Notes: generated by a model not told the origin, from the sequence alone. Positions 8,733 to 20,204 are shown, counted from the first letter of the stretch. The stretch: DNA of 64,000 nt from Pseudevernia furfuracea (GCA_022315425.1 JAIUPT010000038.1:372001-436000); one strand, 5' to 3'. Numbers and translations: made by a program.

Positions 8733-11149
8733 CTAAACTTTCCCCGTATCCTCCTTCAAACTCACAATCCGATTCAGCACCAATTTCTCAGCACCGCTCT
8801 CCTCGTCCACGCAAAAATACCCCATGCGCATTCCCTGGAACCTGACCGTCTCCGGCCTCGCATCCGCCTTTACCACGTCCCCACCATCCGCCTCAACACT
8901 GCCTGGCTCAGTTCTCGCATCGCTTTTCACATGCTCTTCATGCATCTTAGCTTCATCAGCTACCGCCTTTTCGCCCGCCTCAGCCGGCCACGGCGCCCTC
9001 CTTCTAATCTCTTCAAATCCCGTCTCGATCATCGCATTCGGGAAGATTTCCTCGGAATCAGGGTTGACATCCTTCAAAAAACCCTCGGGATGCGCAGCCG
9101 GATTATCGGATTTGAAAAGTGGGTTTATAATCCTAACTTCTGCTTGAATCGGACTATGATGTTCCGAGGAAGAAGCGACCCAGTGGATGAAACTTTTTGG
9201 TTTCTTTGGGCCGGAGCCGTCGGCTGGTTTCTCATAGGTGGCGTGGATAAGGGTTACATCTCCGGTGGAGGGGTCTTTTTCGAAGGAGGTAGCTGTGACG
9301 GGGAAGGGAGCTTTCATCAGACCGACGGTTTTACCTGGAGCGAGGCGGAAGTAGTCCGGTGAGTCCACCTCGCGAAAATCGCTGCGTTCAATGTACACAT
9401 ATTTAGTAAAGGGAATGGTATGGACCCCCATAGCCGGATCTTTCGAAAACGGCAACTCGACCATCTCCAAATGATCATTAGGTAAATTATCAATAACCAC
9501 CTTGACCGGATCAAGCACTAGCATAAGCCGTGGGACCGTTACTTCCAGATATCGACGTACAGACGTCTCAAAGCGTTTAACTTCGATATTTGTAACTGCT
9601 TTAGTGACGCCTAGTTCATTTACGAAAGAAAGTATTGCACCAGGAGGAACACCACGGCGGCGGAGGGCGGGGAGGGTGTAGAGGCGAGGGTCATCGCGGG
9701 CTCGGACGTATTTCTTTTTGACGAGTTCGTGGATTTTTCGTTTGGAAAGAATAGTGCCACTAACGTTAAGGCGACCGTATCTGGTGGTTTGCATTAGTAT
9801 TTACCCACAAATGGCAGAGAATAAATACGTACTCTCTTTGCATTGGTCTGTAAACGTCCAACTCGTTATTGAGCCAGTCGTACGATACTCTAGAAAGCTC
9901 GAATTCTGTTGTACAAAGCGAATGTGTTATGCCCTCGAAGCTGTCACATAAACAATGTGTGAAATCATAGGTCGGATAGATTTTCCACTTGTCGCCTGTA
10001 CGGTAATGCGGGCCAGCATATTGCACTTCATCGCTTTCGGCTCCGTTGGCCTCAGTCTCTCTTGCATCATTTTCGCGTATCTCTTCTTCATCCTCTTCAT
10101 CTTCTTCGTCTTTCTTCTTCGCAGGAATGCGGTATGCAAACACATCCCACATCTGCGGGTTTCCATCCTCGATATTCTGCTTCATTCGTAGGGCCGCCTC
10201 ACCAGGCTTGTATTTGCCATCCCGCATTGCTCTGAACTCGGTCATACTCTCGGATGTCGGCCGGCTACGATGAGAGCAGGTGTATCGAGGCTTTTCTCCT
10301 TTCTTGCCGCCGCGCTGATCGACGATATCACTTTCTGTAGCTCCGTTCGTATAAGCGTTGTCAAAGCAATTTGCTTCAAATCCACCTACTTGTACAATGA
10401 CAGACATATGCACCACCTTTCTCGATCAGAGCCTCAGCTAGCGCATATAGTCTGTCGAAATTATCGCTTGAGTGCGTGATTTTCACGGGCTTAAAGCCCA
10501 GCCATCTCACAGTGTCCTCAATCGAGTCGTCATATTCTTTTTTCTCGCCGGCAGGGTTTGTATCATCGAAGCGTAAGTAGCATTCTCCACCATGGTATTT
10601 TGCGAAACCGAAGTTGATTGCAATTGCTTTGCTATGACCGATATGGAGGAAACCATTGGGCTCCGGGGGAACTGAGTAGGTACGACAAATCAGCACCGAA
10701 TTGATCGACCTTCATTGGCAATCTTGGATAGACAACTTACAGCGCGTTATAACTTTGTTGATGCCATCAGGTCCTACAGGCCTCTCTTGGTACACATCGG
10801 AAAGGAACCCAACTTTAAACATGGATTCAGGATCTTCGACCGAGGGTTTGGTTGTCATTTCCTTCTTTACTTTTGGGGGTGTAGGGCCTTTTGGTGGTTT
10901 GGGAGTTTTGGGAGTCTTCTCCTTTTTAGCCTTGGGAGGTTTGCTGATCTCAGCTGGCGCTTTGGTATTTGGCTTGCTATTGTCGGGCTCTATTTGAGCG
11001 TCTGGAAGGTCTCTCGCAGTTTTCGAAGCCCCCCGTCGCTCTGGTAGAGCAGCTTCATCCTCCATGTTGTGTGCTGACGGACTGAGATACAATTCTGAGC
11101 GTGGTGGAACTCGGGATATTATTTGTGTCGAGCTCGAGCATGACTCCAT
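8733..11149 (-). CDS. GLN4: Glutaminyl-tRNA synthetase
   Basis: Four exons on the minus strand: 10741-11149, 10390-10671, 9833-10334 and 8733-9780. Introns are 69, 55 and 52 nt, and the phases close to 746 aa. It charges tRNA-Gln in the cytosol (class I synthetase). The HIGH signature is FPPEPNGFLHIGH (residues 137-149, created exactly across intron 1). YLRFDDTNP and the PTYDFTHCLCDS block follow, the KMSKS-type motif is LSKRK (409-413), and the beta-barrel anticodon-binding half ends in LVLNRIVSLKEDTGKV, typical of eukaryotic GlnRS. The N-terminus (about 110 residues) is Lys/Pro-rich and shorter than the yeast appendage, so an upstream exon may be missing. The ATG at 11149 was chosen because the earlier in-frame codon (11167) is TTG. 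Confidence 0.95.
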
Positions 11150-11483
11150 TGTCCGACATGTAAACAAGCGCCAATGCCGAAGCTAAGCGCGGGCCAATCG
11201 GGAACAAGACGTCTACTAGTACCGAATTCTCAAAGAGCTTCGAAATTTTGCTTAAACATAAGGCTTCTTCTGCATCGTGTGGAGTTTGATAATTGACGAA
11301 ACAGTCTGTAAATTACATTGCTTAAACATGCTACGATCCATGCATGCATTCCCGCAAAGGATCATGCCTATCAAACCTCCCATTTTTTTAGTAGCGCCTC
11401 GATGCTCCAATAGCTCTCTGACATGCCATAACGCCAGTAATGAGCCTCCAGGTGTATTTTTACAAGTCCCTCCAAGAAATTGT

Positions 11484-12996
11484 TCAATCCTCATTACTTC
11501 GACGTCTCTTAGCTCTCCTGCTCCTCCTAACGCCGTCAATGGCTTCAGGTGACAAGATATCCTCTGGTAAAATGAAGTCCTGGTCGACTGGTTCAGGCAA
11601 TGGCTGTCCGAAGGCGAATCTCGCTCTCCCGCGTCGATGCTTCCCAATAGCTGCGTCTCGAAGGTATGGTTTTGAGTAGAAAGATGTGAACGGCTTCTGG
11701 ACAGCGGGCACCGAGGGCGCTTTTGCACGGTGTGACCTCTTCCCAGGTGCTGCTTTCGTAGCCGACGTAGGTTCTTTTTGTGATTGTATTGCAGCGGCTT
11801 CGGCGCTGGTGGAGTCGGGTGGATCATCATCGCTTTCGCCATCCTCGTCAGTCCCATCCTTCTGTTGGTCTTCGTCTTCATCTAGCATCGATTCCTCCTT
11901 TTCCACTTTCCGCCGCTTCTCTTCCTCTTTCCATTCCCGAAACTTCTCAAGCAGTATTAGCACTTCCTTTATGAAGTAGTCACGTTTGGGCTCATAAGCC
12001 TTCTTTTCACCATCCGTAATCCCACTGATACCCATAACCCGTAGCCAGTCATGTCCTTTCAAGCCATCTAAGAGCCGCTCAAGCTGAACCTTCTCATGCA
12101 TTGCCCGTTCCTTCTCAATATTGCGAAGCAGCTTTTCCTGCCTTTCTGCTCGCCGGTGAGCCTTCAGGTAGAGAGCATCACTCATTGGATCCCGAGTGAG
12201 GTTTCGCTTGTCCATGACAGAGAGGTCAATTCTTGTAGCTTCGTAAAGGGTGGTGAACGTCTCTTCCAATAATGTGAACACTTGGGAAGAGCCATTGACC
12301 ATCGTAGTCTTCCCATTAGAGGGCTTTTGAAGTAGGCTGTTGGCATTTTTAGAGATGGATGTGGATGGTGCGACTTTTGCGGGGTCGTCGGTGATATGAA
12401 CGAGGGTCTCTGGAGTAAGAAATTCTAGTAGTATGAATCAGTAATTGGTACCGTCCTGTGGATCCGGATGTCCTACCGGGCTCCTTCGGCTCAATGCTCA
12501 CTAACTCATCGTAGTTGGGGAAGTACAATGCCAGCTCGCTTTTGGATCGCGAGCATCCGTCGTGCGATCTAAGACTTCTCTTGTCATTTTGGCTGGAGAT
12601 ATTTGTGGGATCGGCGGTAAGGGTATCATTGTTGGTGAAAATTTGTGAATTTTGGGTTGTGATGGTGGTGCCATTGATACGTTGCACAGGGTCTGGCTTC
12701 TGTGACCTCCCCACCTGAGTCACGACATCTTGCGTTGCGGACCTATCACGTATTGGGAGTGACTTCGCTGCACATTTTTTGGAGACATCTCTTGACCGTG
12801 TAGGATCTGGCAGTCCCAATCTCAGCCTTTTCACAGAAGTGTTGCTCTGACTGCGAAGTGATGAATCTCGGATGCGCTTTCCGCGTCGTGAATTGGCCAG
12901 CGGGTCTTGGTCGGCATGAGTCGGAGGTACTTCATTGAGGATTAGATTATTGCGATTGGAGGAGCGGAGGGAGGGCCTGGATGAAAGGGCGGCCAT
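11484..12996 (-). CDS. SAS4: Sas4-like subunit of the SAS histone acetyltransferase complex
   Basis: Two exons, 12477-12996 and 11484-12424, with a 52-nt intron; the total is 486 aa and the phase closes (PKEP/EFLTPETL). The conserved block in the middle (RAERQEKLLRNIEKERAMHE, then LLDGLKGHDWLRVMGISG and YEPKRDYFIKEV) is the hallmark of the fungal Sas4 'something about silencing' domain. The protein acts in the nucleus in a MYST acetyltransferase complex linked to chromatin silencing boundaries. The flanks are low-complexity: Ser/Arg-rich at the N-terminus, acidic (residues about 350-390) and basic at the C-terminus (RRSRRAKRRR, a likely nuclear localisation signal). The 3' end lies about 330 bp from the GlnRS start, in the same orientation. 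Confidence 0.88.
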
Positions 12997-14134
12997 GATG
13001 TTCGGAAGGATAGAATATCATTTTTCTGCACCTAGTAGTCTAATGGTGAATTTTGAGGAGGATCAATCATCGCGAGGATGAAGTTGCAGGGAGTCAGAGT
13101 AGTCGCGATTGCTCCCCTGAGGTAAAGTTTGAGAATTGGCCTCAAAAAGACCCCACCGCACAACAGCGGCGTCACTACTCCACAAAGCCACACGATCTTA
13201 TGAGTCATAATGCTTTTACACCGAAATGCACCATAGGTGGTTGCAATCCAGAGGAAACATCTTTAGAGCACAATTGAATGGCTGATTACATGAGGAAGGC
13301 ATGTTTGAAACAGGAGTCAAGGCTCTTTGAATCCTCCGCACCCTTCCCCTTGACGATTTCACTGTTTCCCTTACGGCCCTTACTGCCCAGGAGCCTCGAA
13401 GCCGTTACAGTCTGTCACTTGTATCGAATCCTGCCCGCGCCATTTCACGCACGCCAAAGATCATGATCCGGAGTCTCAAGAAACATCTCGCCAGCTTAGG
13501 AGTGTCTGCTTCGGAGAGTGAGCCTCGTTCAGTCACTCATCATGGCTCAAGAGCATCGACGCTTTGCCTGCCCGATATGTGTGGGACATAACGAATTGGC
13601 CTGAAAAATAAGGATCTGGCCTTACTTGCGAGGTCCGCAAGCTGGGCTCTTTTGGCTTGTTGGCTCCCGTCGCCGCGTGGTGGATGATGGCCCCTCTAGT
13701 CTCTACGTCCTGCGGCTAAGAGGTGGATACATCTATGTGAGGCTTCGCGGCCCGTAGACTGTTCCTGAATTGAGAGTACGACCAGGTTTTAGTTCTAGAC
13801 TTCCTGGTGAATTCACATAAGTCTTTAAGGGAAAGTGTGGGAGCTGATAGGAGCCCCTTTCGACATGGATACCCTCGGAAAGCCAACGACTAGTCATCCC
13901 CCGTCAGCACACATTACATCGCTTGCCCCTCTCTGGTGTATTCTCGTTATATACTGTCAACCCCTCACACGTTGCATCAGTTACCCCTCTCTAGTGTATT
14001 CTTATTATATACTGTTAATCCTTCACACGTTACATCGTTTACCCCTCTCTGATGTATTCTCATTATATATCCTATCAATCCTTCGCACAAAGCCACATCA
14101 ATTTTATAAAGTAACAATTCGTGTCCCTTGCATC
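12997..14134. other. Intergenic between divergent Sas4 and P450 genes
   Basis: No gene recognised. Short open frames at 13053-13466 lack motifs and start on weak contexts. The P450-proximal part carries the 58-bp tandem repeats listed separately. Confidence 0.5.
13926..14099. repeat. Three tandem 58-bp repeats upstream of the P450 gene
   Basis: Units begin with cccctctct at 13926, 13984 and 14042, with an exact 58-bp period. They share tgtattct, then ttatatac, then cacacgtt. Differences between the first two units are mostly C/T and G/A transitions. The array ends about 35 bp before the P450 start codon, so it lies in the promoter or 5' UTR. Confidence 0.85.
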
Positions 14135-15797
14135 ATGGCTTTCCCGTTAGGCATCCCCTGGATGGTTGTTGTAATCTGCGTTATTACTGTACGTCCCAAT
14201 CATTCGGAATCCTTGCCTCTACGATTACTGACACGGCAGTTGATTCGTAGTACGCAATCTACCTTACCACTGTGGTTTTATACAACATCTTCTTTCATCC
14301 TCTCAGACATTTTCCTGGAGAGATCTTTTGGACATCGAGTCGTGTGCCGTGGGCATGGAACACGTTCTTCGGACAGATGCCAGTTGCTGTTTCCAAACTT
14401 CATGCACGCTATGGCGACGTTGTCCGTATTGCCCCTGATGAATTGTCATTGATTGATCCTTCAGCATGGAAAGACATCATGGTAGCTCACAAAGGAAGGC
14501 CGCTTATGCAAAAAGACCGTTGGTACACCATGAATCTATCGCTAAAATGTGCATTCTGACACGAAGTTCAGCCGCCGCATTTATGGGTACCACGAATGGT
14601 GCGGAAAGTATTCTCATTGTAAAGAGCGACGTGGAGCATAGTCGAATGCGACGAGTACTTGCACACGCCTTTTCCGAAAAGGCTGTGAGAGAACAAGAGC
14701 CCCTCATTCAAGAATACGTTGATTTGTTGATGAGTTCTTTGCACGAAGCCGCAGATGAAGGGCCGCAGAACATGGTCTCTTGGTACGAATTCGTTGCTTT
14801 TGACATCATGGGTATGCAGAAAAACATTCCTAGTTGACATAAGTTGACCTGAACAGGTGACCTTACGTTTGGCCAATCTTTGAAATGCATCAGAAAGGGA
14901 AGCAGCCAGTGGATTACCTTTATAAACGTCATCTTCAAGGCTGCGAGAAGAGCGTCAGTTGTCAGATACTTTCCGCATCTGACTCCCATCATGCTGCCGA
15001 TTATGAAACAAACAAAGGCTTACAAGTCACGTATGAGGAGCGTTGCGACCACAAGAGCTATGGTGTCCAAGAGAATGGCCACCAAGACAGACCGGAAAGA
15101 TTTCATGTCCTATGCTCTTCGCGCGATGGAGAGGGGCGATCCCAGTACGATGATGTCAAATGAGGAGATCATGACTACCTTTGAGGTTCTCATGGTCGCT
15201 GGTAGTGAGACGACGGCAACGCTCTTAAGCGGTGTTACATATCAACTCTTGAAGAACCCAGACGTTTTGAAGAAGCTAGTGGCTGAAATCCGAAGCACAT
15301 TCGCGCATAGCCACGAAATCACTATGGTCAGCGTAAACGACCTAAAGTATCAGCTAGCCGTTCTGGACGAGGCACTCAGAATCATGCCACCCGTCGCGAC
15401 GGCCTTAGTGCGGCTCGTGCCATCGGGCGAGGGAGAAGTTGTGGGCGGCCACTTTGTGCCCGGCGGCACAAGAATCGGCGTCCCAGCATGGGCCGCTAAT
15501 CGATCCCCACTCAACTTCCGAGATGCAGAGTCGTTCATACCGGAGCGCTGGCTTGGAGATGTTCGATACGCCGGAGATCGACGGGAAACTTCACAGCCTT
15601 TCAGTATGGGGCCGCGCGGGTGCATCGGACGAAACCTTGCCTACGCCGAAATGCGCATCGTGCTCGCCCGCGTGCTCTTTGAGTTTGACCTGGAGCTCAT
15701 GGAGCCGAGCCAGTCGTGGTTGGAGAATCTCAAGAATTTCACCTTGTGGCAGAAGGATCCATTGATGGTGAAGTTGAAACCTGTGCGCAGGGGCTGA
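14135..15797 (+). CDS. Cytochrome P450 monooxygenase
   Basis: Four exons: 14135-14188, 14251-14522, 14567-14811 and 14857-15797. Introns are 62, 44 and 45 nt and the phases close to 503 aa, the normal length of a microsomal fungal P450. The N-terminus is a short membrane anchor (MAFPLGIPWMVVVICVIT plus the start of exon 2). LHARYGDVVRIAPDELS, HSRMRR and FDIMGDLTFG are typical of fungal CYP families of secondary metabolism. I-helix: AGSETT (305-310). K-helix ExxR: Glu362-Arg365. Heme loop: FSMGPRGCIG with ligand Cys446. The second intron is the least certain; the acceptor at 14566 gives the most natural reading. No other biosynthetic genes are adjacent, so the substrate is unknown. Confidence 0.92.
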
Positions 15798-16348
15798 AGA
15801 GTTGGCACCGGCGCAGCTTCAACGTCAGATACTCCCCGGAGCATCCAACGTGATGTACTAAGGTAGGCGAGCTTGGGAAGGTGGATCGACCGCTTGCGTC
15901 ACTTTAGCGTTTTCAAACCTATCATGTTTTCCGATTTGCTTACCGGGGGTTCAAAGGCGCTCAACGGGAATGGGAACGAGAAAACCGACTAGGCATAGCG
16001 CTTCACGGTTTCGTGGCGACAAGGCAGATCATAAAGAAATCCTATGTCTAGGCGAGAGAGGACGAATTGAAGACAATGCGGGCTCCTGCAGAATATGTAC
16101 AATACATGAAAATCTTGCATGCAATATAATTATTTCCTAGGCGTCAGACTTCTCCTGTATACACTATCCCAACATTTTTAAGTACATCAAGGCGGTTATG
16201 TACCAAAAGTATGTTCAAAAAACCTAGACGTCTGCCATGCATGCTTCCCCCCAATTAGTAGACTCATGAGTCAGGCTTCTTCCATATATGCCATCCCTCG
16301 TCATTAGAAGCACGGCAGAGCCCAGCCCGTCCGCGTAACCGCCCGAGT
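15798..16348. other. Convergent intergenic region
   Basis: Downstream regions of the P450 (plus) and the PX protein gene (minus). No open frame with a recognisable product. Nothing else is visible. Confidence 0.5.
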
Positions 16349-17230
16349 TCAGCTAAAGATGAACTCCTTGGTCACGGGCGCACTCGATAAGTCCGGATTG
16401 AGCAGGACGCAGCTGCAGATTGGTCAGTCGAAGCTCACAGCGGTTCACAGTACCTTGAGCAATGAAAAACGGACTTCAAAAAGTACGCCAGGCCAGCCCT
16501 CCTTTTCTCCAGGAAAGCAGGGCGGAATTTATCTTCCCCCAACGGTCAGCACCGAAGAAAAAGGAAAGGGGCCCCCGGAGAGAGGAGGTTGGAAGCTCAC
16601 AGAAAACGCTCTTCGGGGGCACGGGTGGCATGGCACCGCCCGAGTGAGGGAAAGTCATCAAGAGCTTCCGTCGCAGATCATGGAACTCGGAGTACCTGTC
16701 GCATTTAGCGGCAACGAGAGATGACATGCGGGAGTCCCCGAAATCGAGCACCGACCTTTTTCTGATGACGATGGACCCGCCCTTTTGGGAGCGGTTAGTC
16801 GGGAACGACAAGGATTCGCGAATGATACGCGCGGTGGGGGGGGGAAAGCAGAAGCACGGGCTCAATCAAGCAAGCGGAAGGGGGTAATCAGACTGACATC
16901 GAGCGTCTCAATCTTGCAGTTCCAGACGACAAAGTTCCCCACGTTGGGCAGGGTTCCGCTGACGAGTACGTAATCGTCGATGGTGACGGCCTCGGCCCAC
17001 ACGGCACCGCTCTGCTCGGAGGGTTCCTCGGTGTGATCTTCCAACGTGATGGGAGGCGGTTTGGTGTTCTTGACGGAAGAATAAGACTCATAGCGTCGAT
17101 GAGACCAGTATGGTGGGACCAAGGACGGAGATGATTTGGCCGCTTCTTCTTCTTCTATTCCTTCCTCGGGAGGGTGGCCGTTGGAGCAGTCATGATTCTG
17201 GGCGGAAGGTTCGGATTCCGAGCTCTCCAT
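16349..17230 (-). CDS. YPT35: Ypt35-like PX-domain protein
   Basis: Five exons on the minus strand: 16898-17230, 16756-16781, 16601-16695, 16475-16532 and 16349-16412. Introns are 116, 60, 68 and 62 nt; all phases close, giving 191 aa. After an acidic N-terminus, the PX domain starts at AVTIDDYVLVSG (about residue 83). It continues through VVWNCKIETLDGG, the phosphoinositide-binding RKRYSEFHDLRRKL (across intron 2) and the proline loop PPVPPKS, and ends in EKRRAGLAYFLNCVLLNP. Such proteins bind PtdIns3P on endosomes/vacuoles; yeast Ypt35 recruits Vps13 to endosome contact sites. Intron 1 has a CTAAC branch site close to its acceptor. The tiny 26-nt exon and the unusual donors GTCAGT, GTCGGT and GTCCGT would defeat simple ORF finding. 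Confidence 0.88.
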
Positions 17231-17847
17231 CCATCAGGGTGTGTATATAGAGACGGGGATGTTTTTGATATATGTACGATTCAATTTTGATGGGCGGAAA
17301 AATGCTTTGACCCCGTTGACCTCGTATTTGACGACTGCAGGTGACATGCATGGGGCAAGGGTTTTTCGGCTCGGTTCTTGCCAAATTTAGCACACTAGAC
17401 CAATTAAGGTGTAGTTCCCGCTGCTACTTGAGCGGCTTCTGCAAGGCTAGAAATACGTGATCCAGATCTTCCAATTGTGAATTTTCCTTATCGAATAATA
17501 CAGTAGTAGCTCCAGGATGCATCCAATTACTTGATTTTCTGCCGCCTTTCATTTTCACCTCCTTCTCTTTCTTCTATCTTCTCTCTTCTTTCTTCTTCAA
17601 CATCAATCACTGCTCAACACATACACTGTGGCACATCATTCGTTTGTTATTCTACACCTTCGCTGCATTTGTATTGACAGCACATTCACTTCGGAGACCA
17701 GCTATATCTGAGAAAGAGGCTGGTGAGTGAGCCATCCTTGCAACTCGGGAGAATCCCCGCACTCAACACTCAAACACCTGACAGCCATATAGCCCAATCA
17801 AACCATCACCCAAGAGCATTCATCACATCGAAAACATCAGAATCAAC
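17231..17847. promoter_or_regulatory. Divergent promoter region with pyrimidine-rich tract
   Basis: Lies between the PX gene (minus) and the GPI-protein gene (plus). A CT-rich tract at about 17560-17606 precedes the plus gene, as is common at fungal transcription starts. No gene recognised. Confidence 0.45.
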
Positions 17848-18580
17848 ATGCATTTCAGCACAATCGTTACCGTTGCCATCACAGGCATTGCCCAGCTTGC
17901 TGTCTGCCAGTCTACTATCGACCCCAGCACCGTTACCGACGCCACCAAGGGTGAGACTTTATCCTCGAAGGTTGGCATTGATCATGATCTGATAGGGTAC
18001 AGACCAATGGTGCACTGACCAGAAGAGTGCCTGCCCACTCATTTGCTTGCAGCTTCCAGGAGCATCGGGGCAACCAAAGTCAAATACCTGCGATCCAGTG
18101 AGTTGTCTTCGTGCTGCCATCGTCCTGAACCCGTACTGATCAATAGCACAGACGTCCTTAGCCTACTCTTGCATCTGCAGCAACGGCCAACAACCAAACT
18201 CGAGTCAATACTCCCAGACCATCCCCTACTTTGAATGTACCCAGGCAGCCACCAATTGTGTCAACAAATGTGAACAAACAGACACATCTTGCCAGAGTGC
18301 TTGCCGCTCAGACAATCCTTGCGGTGCGCAGAATCCCGTACGGGTGAACACTTCCACCATCTCCACCATGGCAGCCACGACCACTTCTAGTAAAACCGGG
18401 TCCAGCACTGCGGGCACTTCCGCTACCAATACATTCACTGGCTTTGGAGGGTCATCCACCGCGTCAAGCAAGAGTGTTGCTTCTGCCCGTATCCAGACCC
18501 TCGCCCTCGGGTTGGGTGGCGAATACGGTCTCCTTATTGTCCTCGGTGGTATGATGGGCGGGTTCATGTTCATGCTTTGA
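17848..18580 (+). CDS. Cys-rich GPI-anchored cell-surface protein (DUF7707-like)
   Basis: Three exons: 17848-17950, 18003-18097 and 18152-18580. Introns are 52 and 54 nt and the phases close to 208 aa. The N-terminus MHFSTIVTVAITGIAQLAVC is a signal peptide. The core has 12 cysteines, beginning QWCTDQKSACPLICLQ and including YSCICSNGQQPN and CVNKCEQTDTSCQSACR. A Ser/Thr-rich stalk (about residues 140-180) and a hydrophobic C-terminal tail ending GGMMGGFMFML fit a GPI attachment signal. This architecture matches a widespread family of ascomycete wall proteins of unknown function (annotated DUF7707, recalled rather than searched). It is expected at the plasma membrane or wall. Confidence 0.85.
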
Positions 18581-19282
18581 TGGCCAATGTCTCGAACATT
18601 GTGAATCCCCGGACATGAGCACCTTGACCGGTACCATATGAATTCTCGGCCCCTCTTTTCTTTATGCTCTGGACGGAGCATCTGCGACTGTCTCTAGCTT
18701 CCCGAATCATGTTTATCCATATCGTCTTCTAGCATAGCGTTGCGAAGCATCGGTCCTTACTGCATAGCGGATTCGTGGTCCAGCACTTTCATGAGTGTGG
18801 GGATAAAAGCATGGGAGGTGGTCTGGTCATCTGATAATATTGTCTTCCAGATGTCAGGTCTCTCTATTCCTGTCCTTTCTGATAGCGGATTAGCGAGCGT
18901 CATATTAGCGGCATTAAGGGACTAATGAAAAGGCTTTGGTGATTTGTACATTGATCCAGCCTTGCTCCAGAATGTGCAAAAGAGGTCCGTGACTGCTGAC
19001 CTATCTCTTTATCGGGTCCTCCAGCCCAGTACAGTATCCAGCGTGTAATAAGCAGTCAGCATACCATGTCTTAACAGATACCCGTCCTCTCTCGCAACCA
19101 ACCGCGTCACAAGACGTAAGGATCCCCTTCTCATTCCTCGCCCGTCCGGCGGCAAGAAAGTCCCTCCACATATCATTCCCCACATATCATTCCCCACATA
19201 TCATTCCCCACATATCCATTTCCCCACAATAAATCCCCTCCACTCCCCAACCCACAAGAAGCTCCCCCAGCCCCCTGGCCCA
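18581..19282. other. Convergent intergenic region with a 14-bp tandem repeat
   Basis: No gene recognised; short open frames at 18740-18925 and 19001-19197 carry no motif. The region ends in a small tandem array (19168-19225) just beyond the stop codon of the Cdc26 gene. Confidence 0.5.
19168..19225. repeat. Four tandem copies of acatatcattcccc
   Basis: Three exact 14-bp copies and one diverged copy are arranged head to tail in the 3' flank of the Cdc26 gene. There are no spacers, so it is a minisatellite rather than a CRISPR array. Confidence 0.85.
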
Positions 19283-19540
19283 TCAGCGCCCCGCAATCCT
19301 CTCCTCCCTCCCCAACCCCGACGCAGACCCCATCCCACCCCGGACCCGGGGCCGGTCCCCGGGCAGCGGCTTCAACTCGTCGCTCGGATCCGTCTTCCCG
19401 TCGCCCTTGGCCGCCGCCGCCGTCGTGGTGGTGGTGGTGTTCGGCTTCCGGTTCTCGTGCCCGTCGGCGGCGCGGTTGTCGTCGTAGGCGACGATGTCTT
19501 CCGAGGTGAGGGTTATGGTTGTGGGTTTTCGGCGGAGCAT
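19283..19540 (-). CDS. CDC26: Anaphase-promoting complex subunit Cdc26
   Basis: This is an 85-aa single-exon protein starting at ATG 19540. The N-terminus MLRRKPTTITLTSEDIVAYDDNR is the conserved Cdc26 signature, the segment that threads into the TPR superhelix of APC6/Cdc16 and stabilises it in the nuclear ubiquitin ligase that drives mitotic exit. The rest is low-complexity (polyThr, polyAla, Arg/Gly), as expected for this disordered subunit. It is the last recognisable host gene before the AT-rich transposon block. Its upstream region holds long simple repeats. Confidence 0.88.
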   Translation of the reverse strand: MLRRKPTTITLTSEDIVAYDDNRAADGHENRKPNTTTTTTAAAAKGDGKTDPSDELKPLPGDRPRVRGGMGSASGLGREERIAGR

Positions 19541-19550
19541 TCTTTTTTTG

Positions 19551-19700
19551 GGGGGGGAGAGGGGGGGGGGGCAAGGGTGGTCGGTTGGTCGGCGAAAGAA
19601 AGACAGAAAGGGTTGGTTGGTTGGTTGGTTGGTTGCTGGGAGGTTGTTTGGAACTGGGGAGGGTACTTTAGGGAGGGGAGAAGAGCGCGCGCGCGCGGGG
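19551..19700. repeat. Simple-sequence cluster: G-run, (GGTT)n and (GC)n
   Basis: Upstream of Cdc26 lie a run of about 20 Gs broken by one A (about 19551-19571), five GGTT units (about 19613-19634) and a GC alternation (about 19685-19697). G-quadruplex and Z-DNA formation are possible in principle. The cluster sits close to the border with the AT-rich block. Confidence 0.8.
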
Positions 19701-19870
19701 GTTTGTTGGTGTGATATCTTCGGCTATGTTGCCTGATTTAGCATCGGCTTGGCAGCGGACTCGTTCCGCTCTCGCCAGAAGCTTCCTGTACTCGTGTCTA
19801 CCAGGATATGCACCATCCTGGCAAATGCACCACCTTAAATCCGATAAATCTGCCCCGCAGTTTCAAATCC

Positions 19871-20204
19871 TTCTTCCCCCCAAATACAGCCCAAACAGTC
19901 ACCCTCAGCCCTCCATGCAGAATATATATAAAGACATGTCATATATAGTGTTCGAGTACCCTCTAAAAATAGATTCAAGTACCCTTAGTCTCAAAGTCCT
20001 TTCTCTATAGCTTAGAGTTCTCGTGTATCATCTTAAAGCCTTCTTTTAAATATAGTTCAAACAGTCACTCTTAGCTCTTTATGTAGAATATATATAAATA
20101 AGTTATATATAGTATTCGAGCACTTCTTAGAGATAGACTTAAGTATTTTTAATTTTAAAGTTCTTTCTTTATAGTTTAGAATTCTCGTATATTATCTTAA
20201 AGTC
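19871..20204. repeat. Tandem 170-bp duplication, second copy RIP-degraded
   Basis: The segment 19871-20040 (ttcttccccccaaatacagc...) is repeated at 20041-20204 (ttcttttaaatatagttcaa...). Nearly all differences are C in copy 1 to T in copy 2, the direction expected for RIP. This marks the border of the AT-rich block. Confidence 0.8.

Noticed and set aside
8574..9362. 262-codon plus-strand open frame
   Set aside because: It lies antisense to the last exon of glutaminyl-tRNA synthetase, whose product is strongly conserved; the plus translation has no motif and starts in the wrong context.
11686..11979. Ser-rich plus-strand frame
   Set aside because: Mirror of the acidic region of Sas4 on the opposite strand.
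16359..16724. 121-codon plus-strand open frame with an ATG
   Set aside because: It overlaps, antisense, four exons and introns of the Ypt35-like gene, whose spliced product matches the PX family along its length.
19168..19225. Possible CRISPR-like array
   Set aside because: Units are contiguous 14-mers with no spacers, in a eukaryotic context; it is a minisatellite.
19457..19736. Gly-rich plus-strand frames upstream of Cdc26
   Set aside because: They are translations of G-runs and GGTT/GC microsatellites antisense to the Cdc26 5' end.
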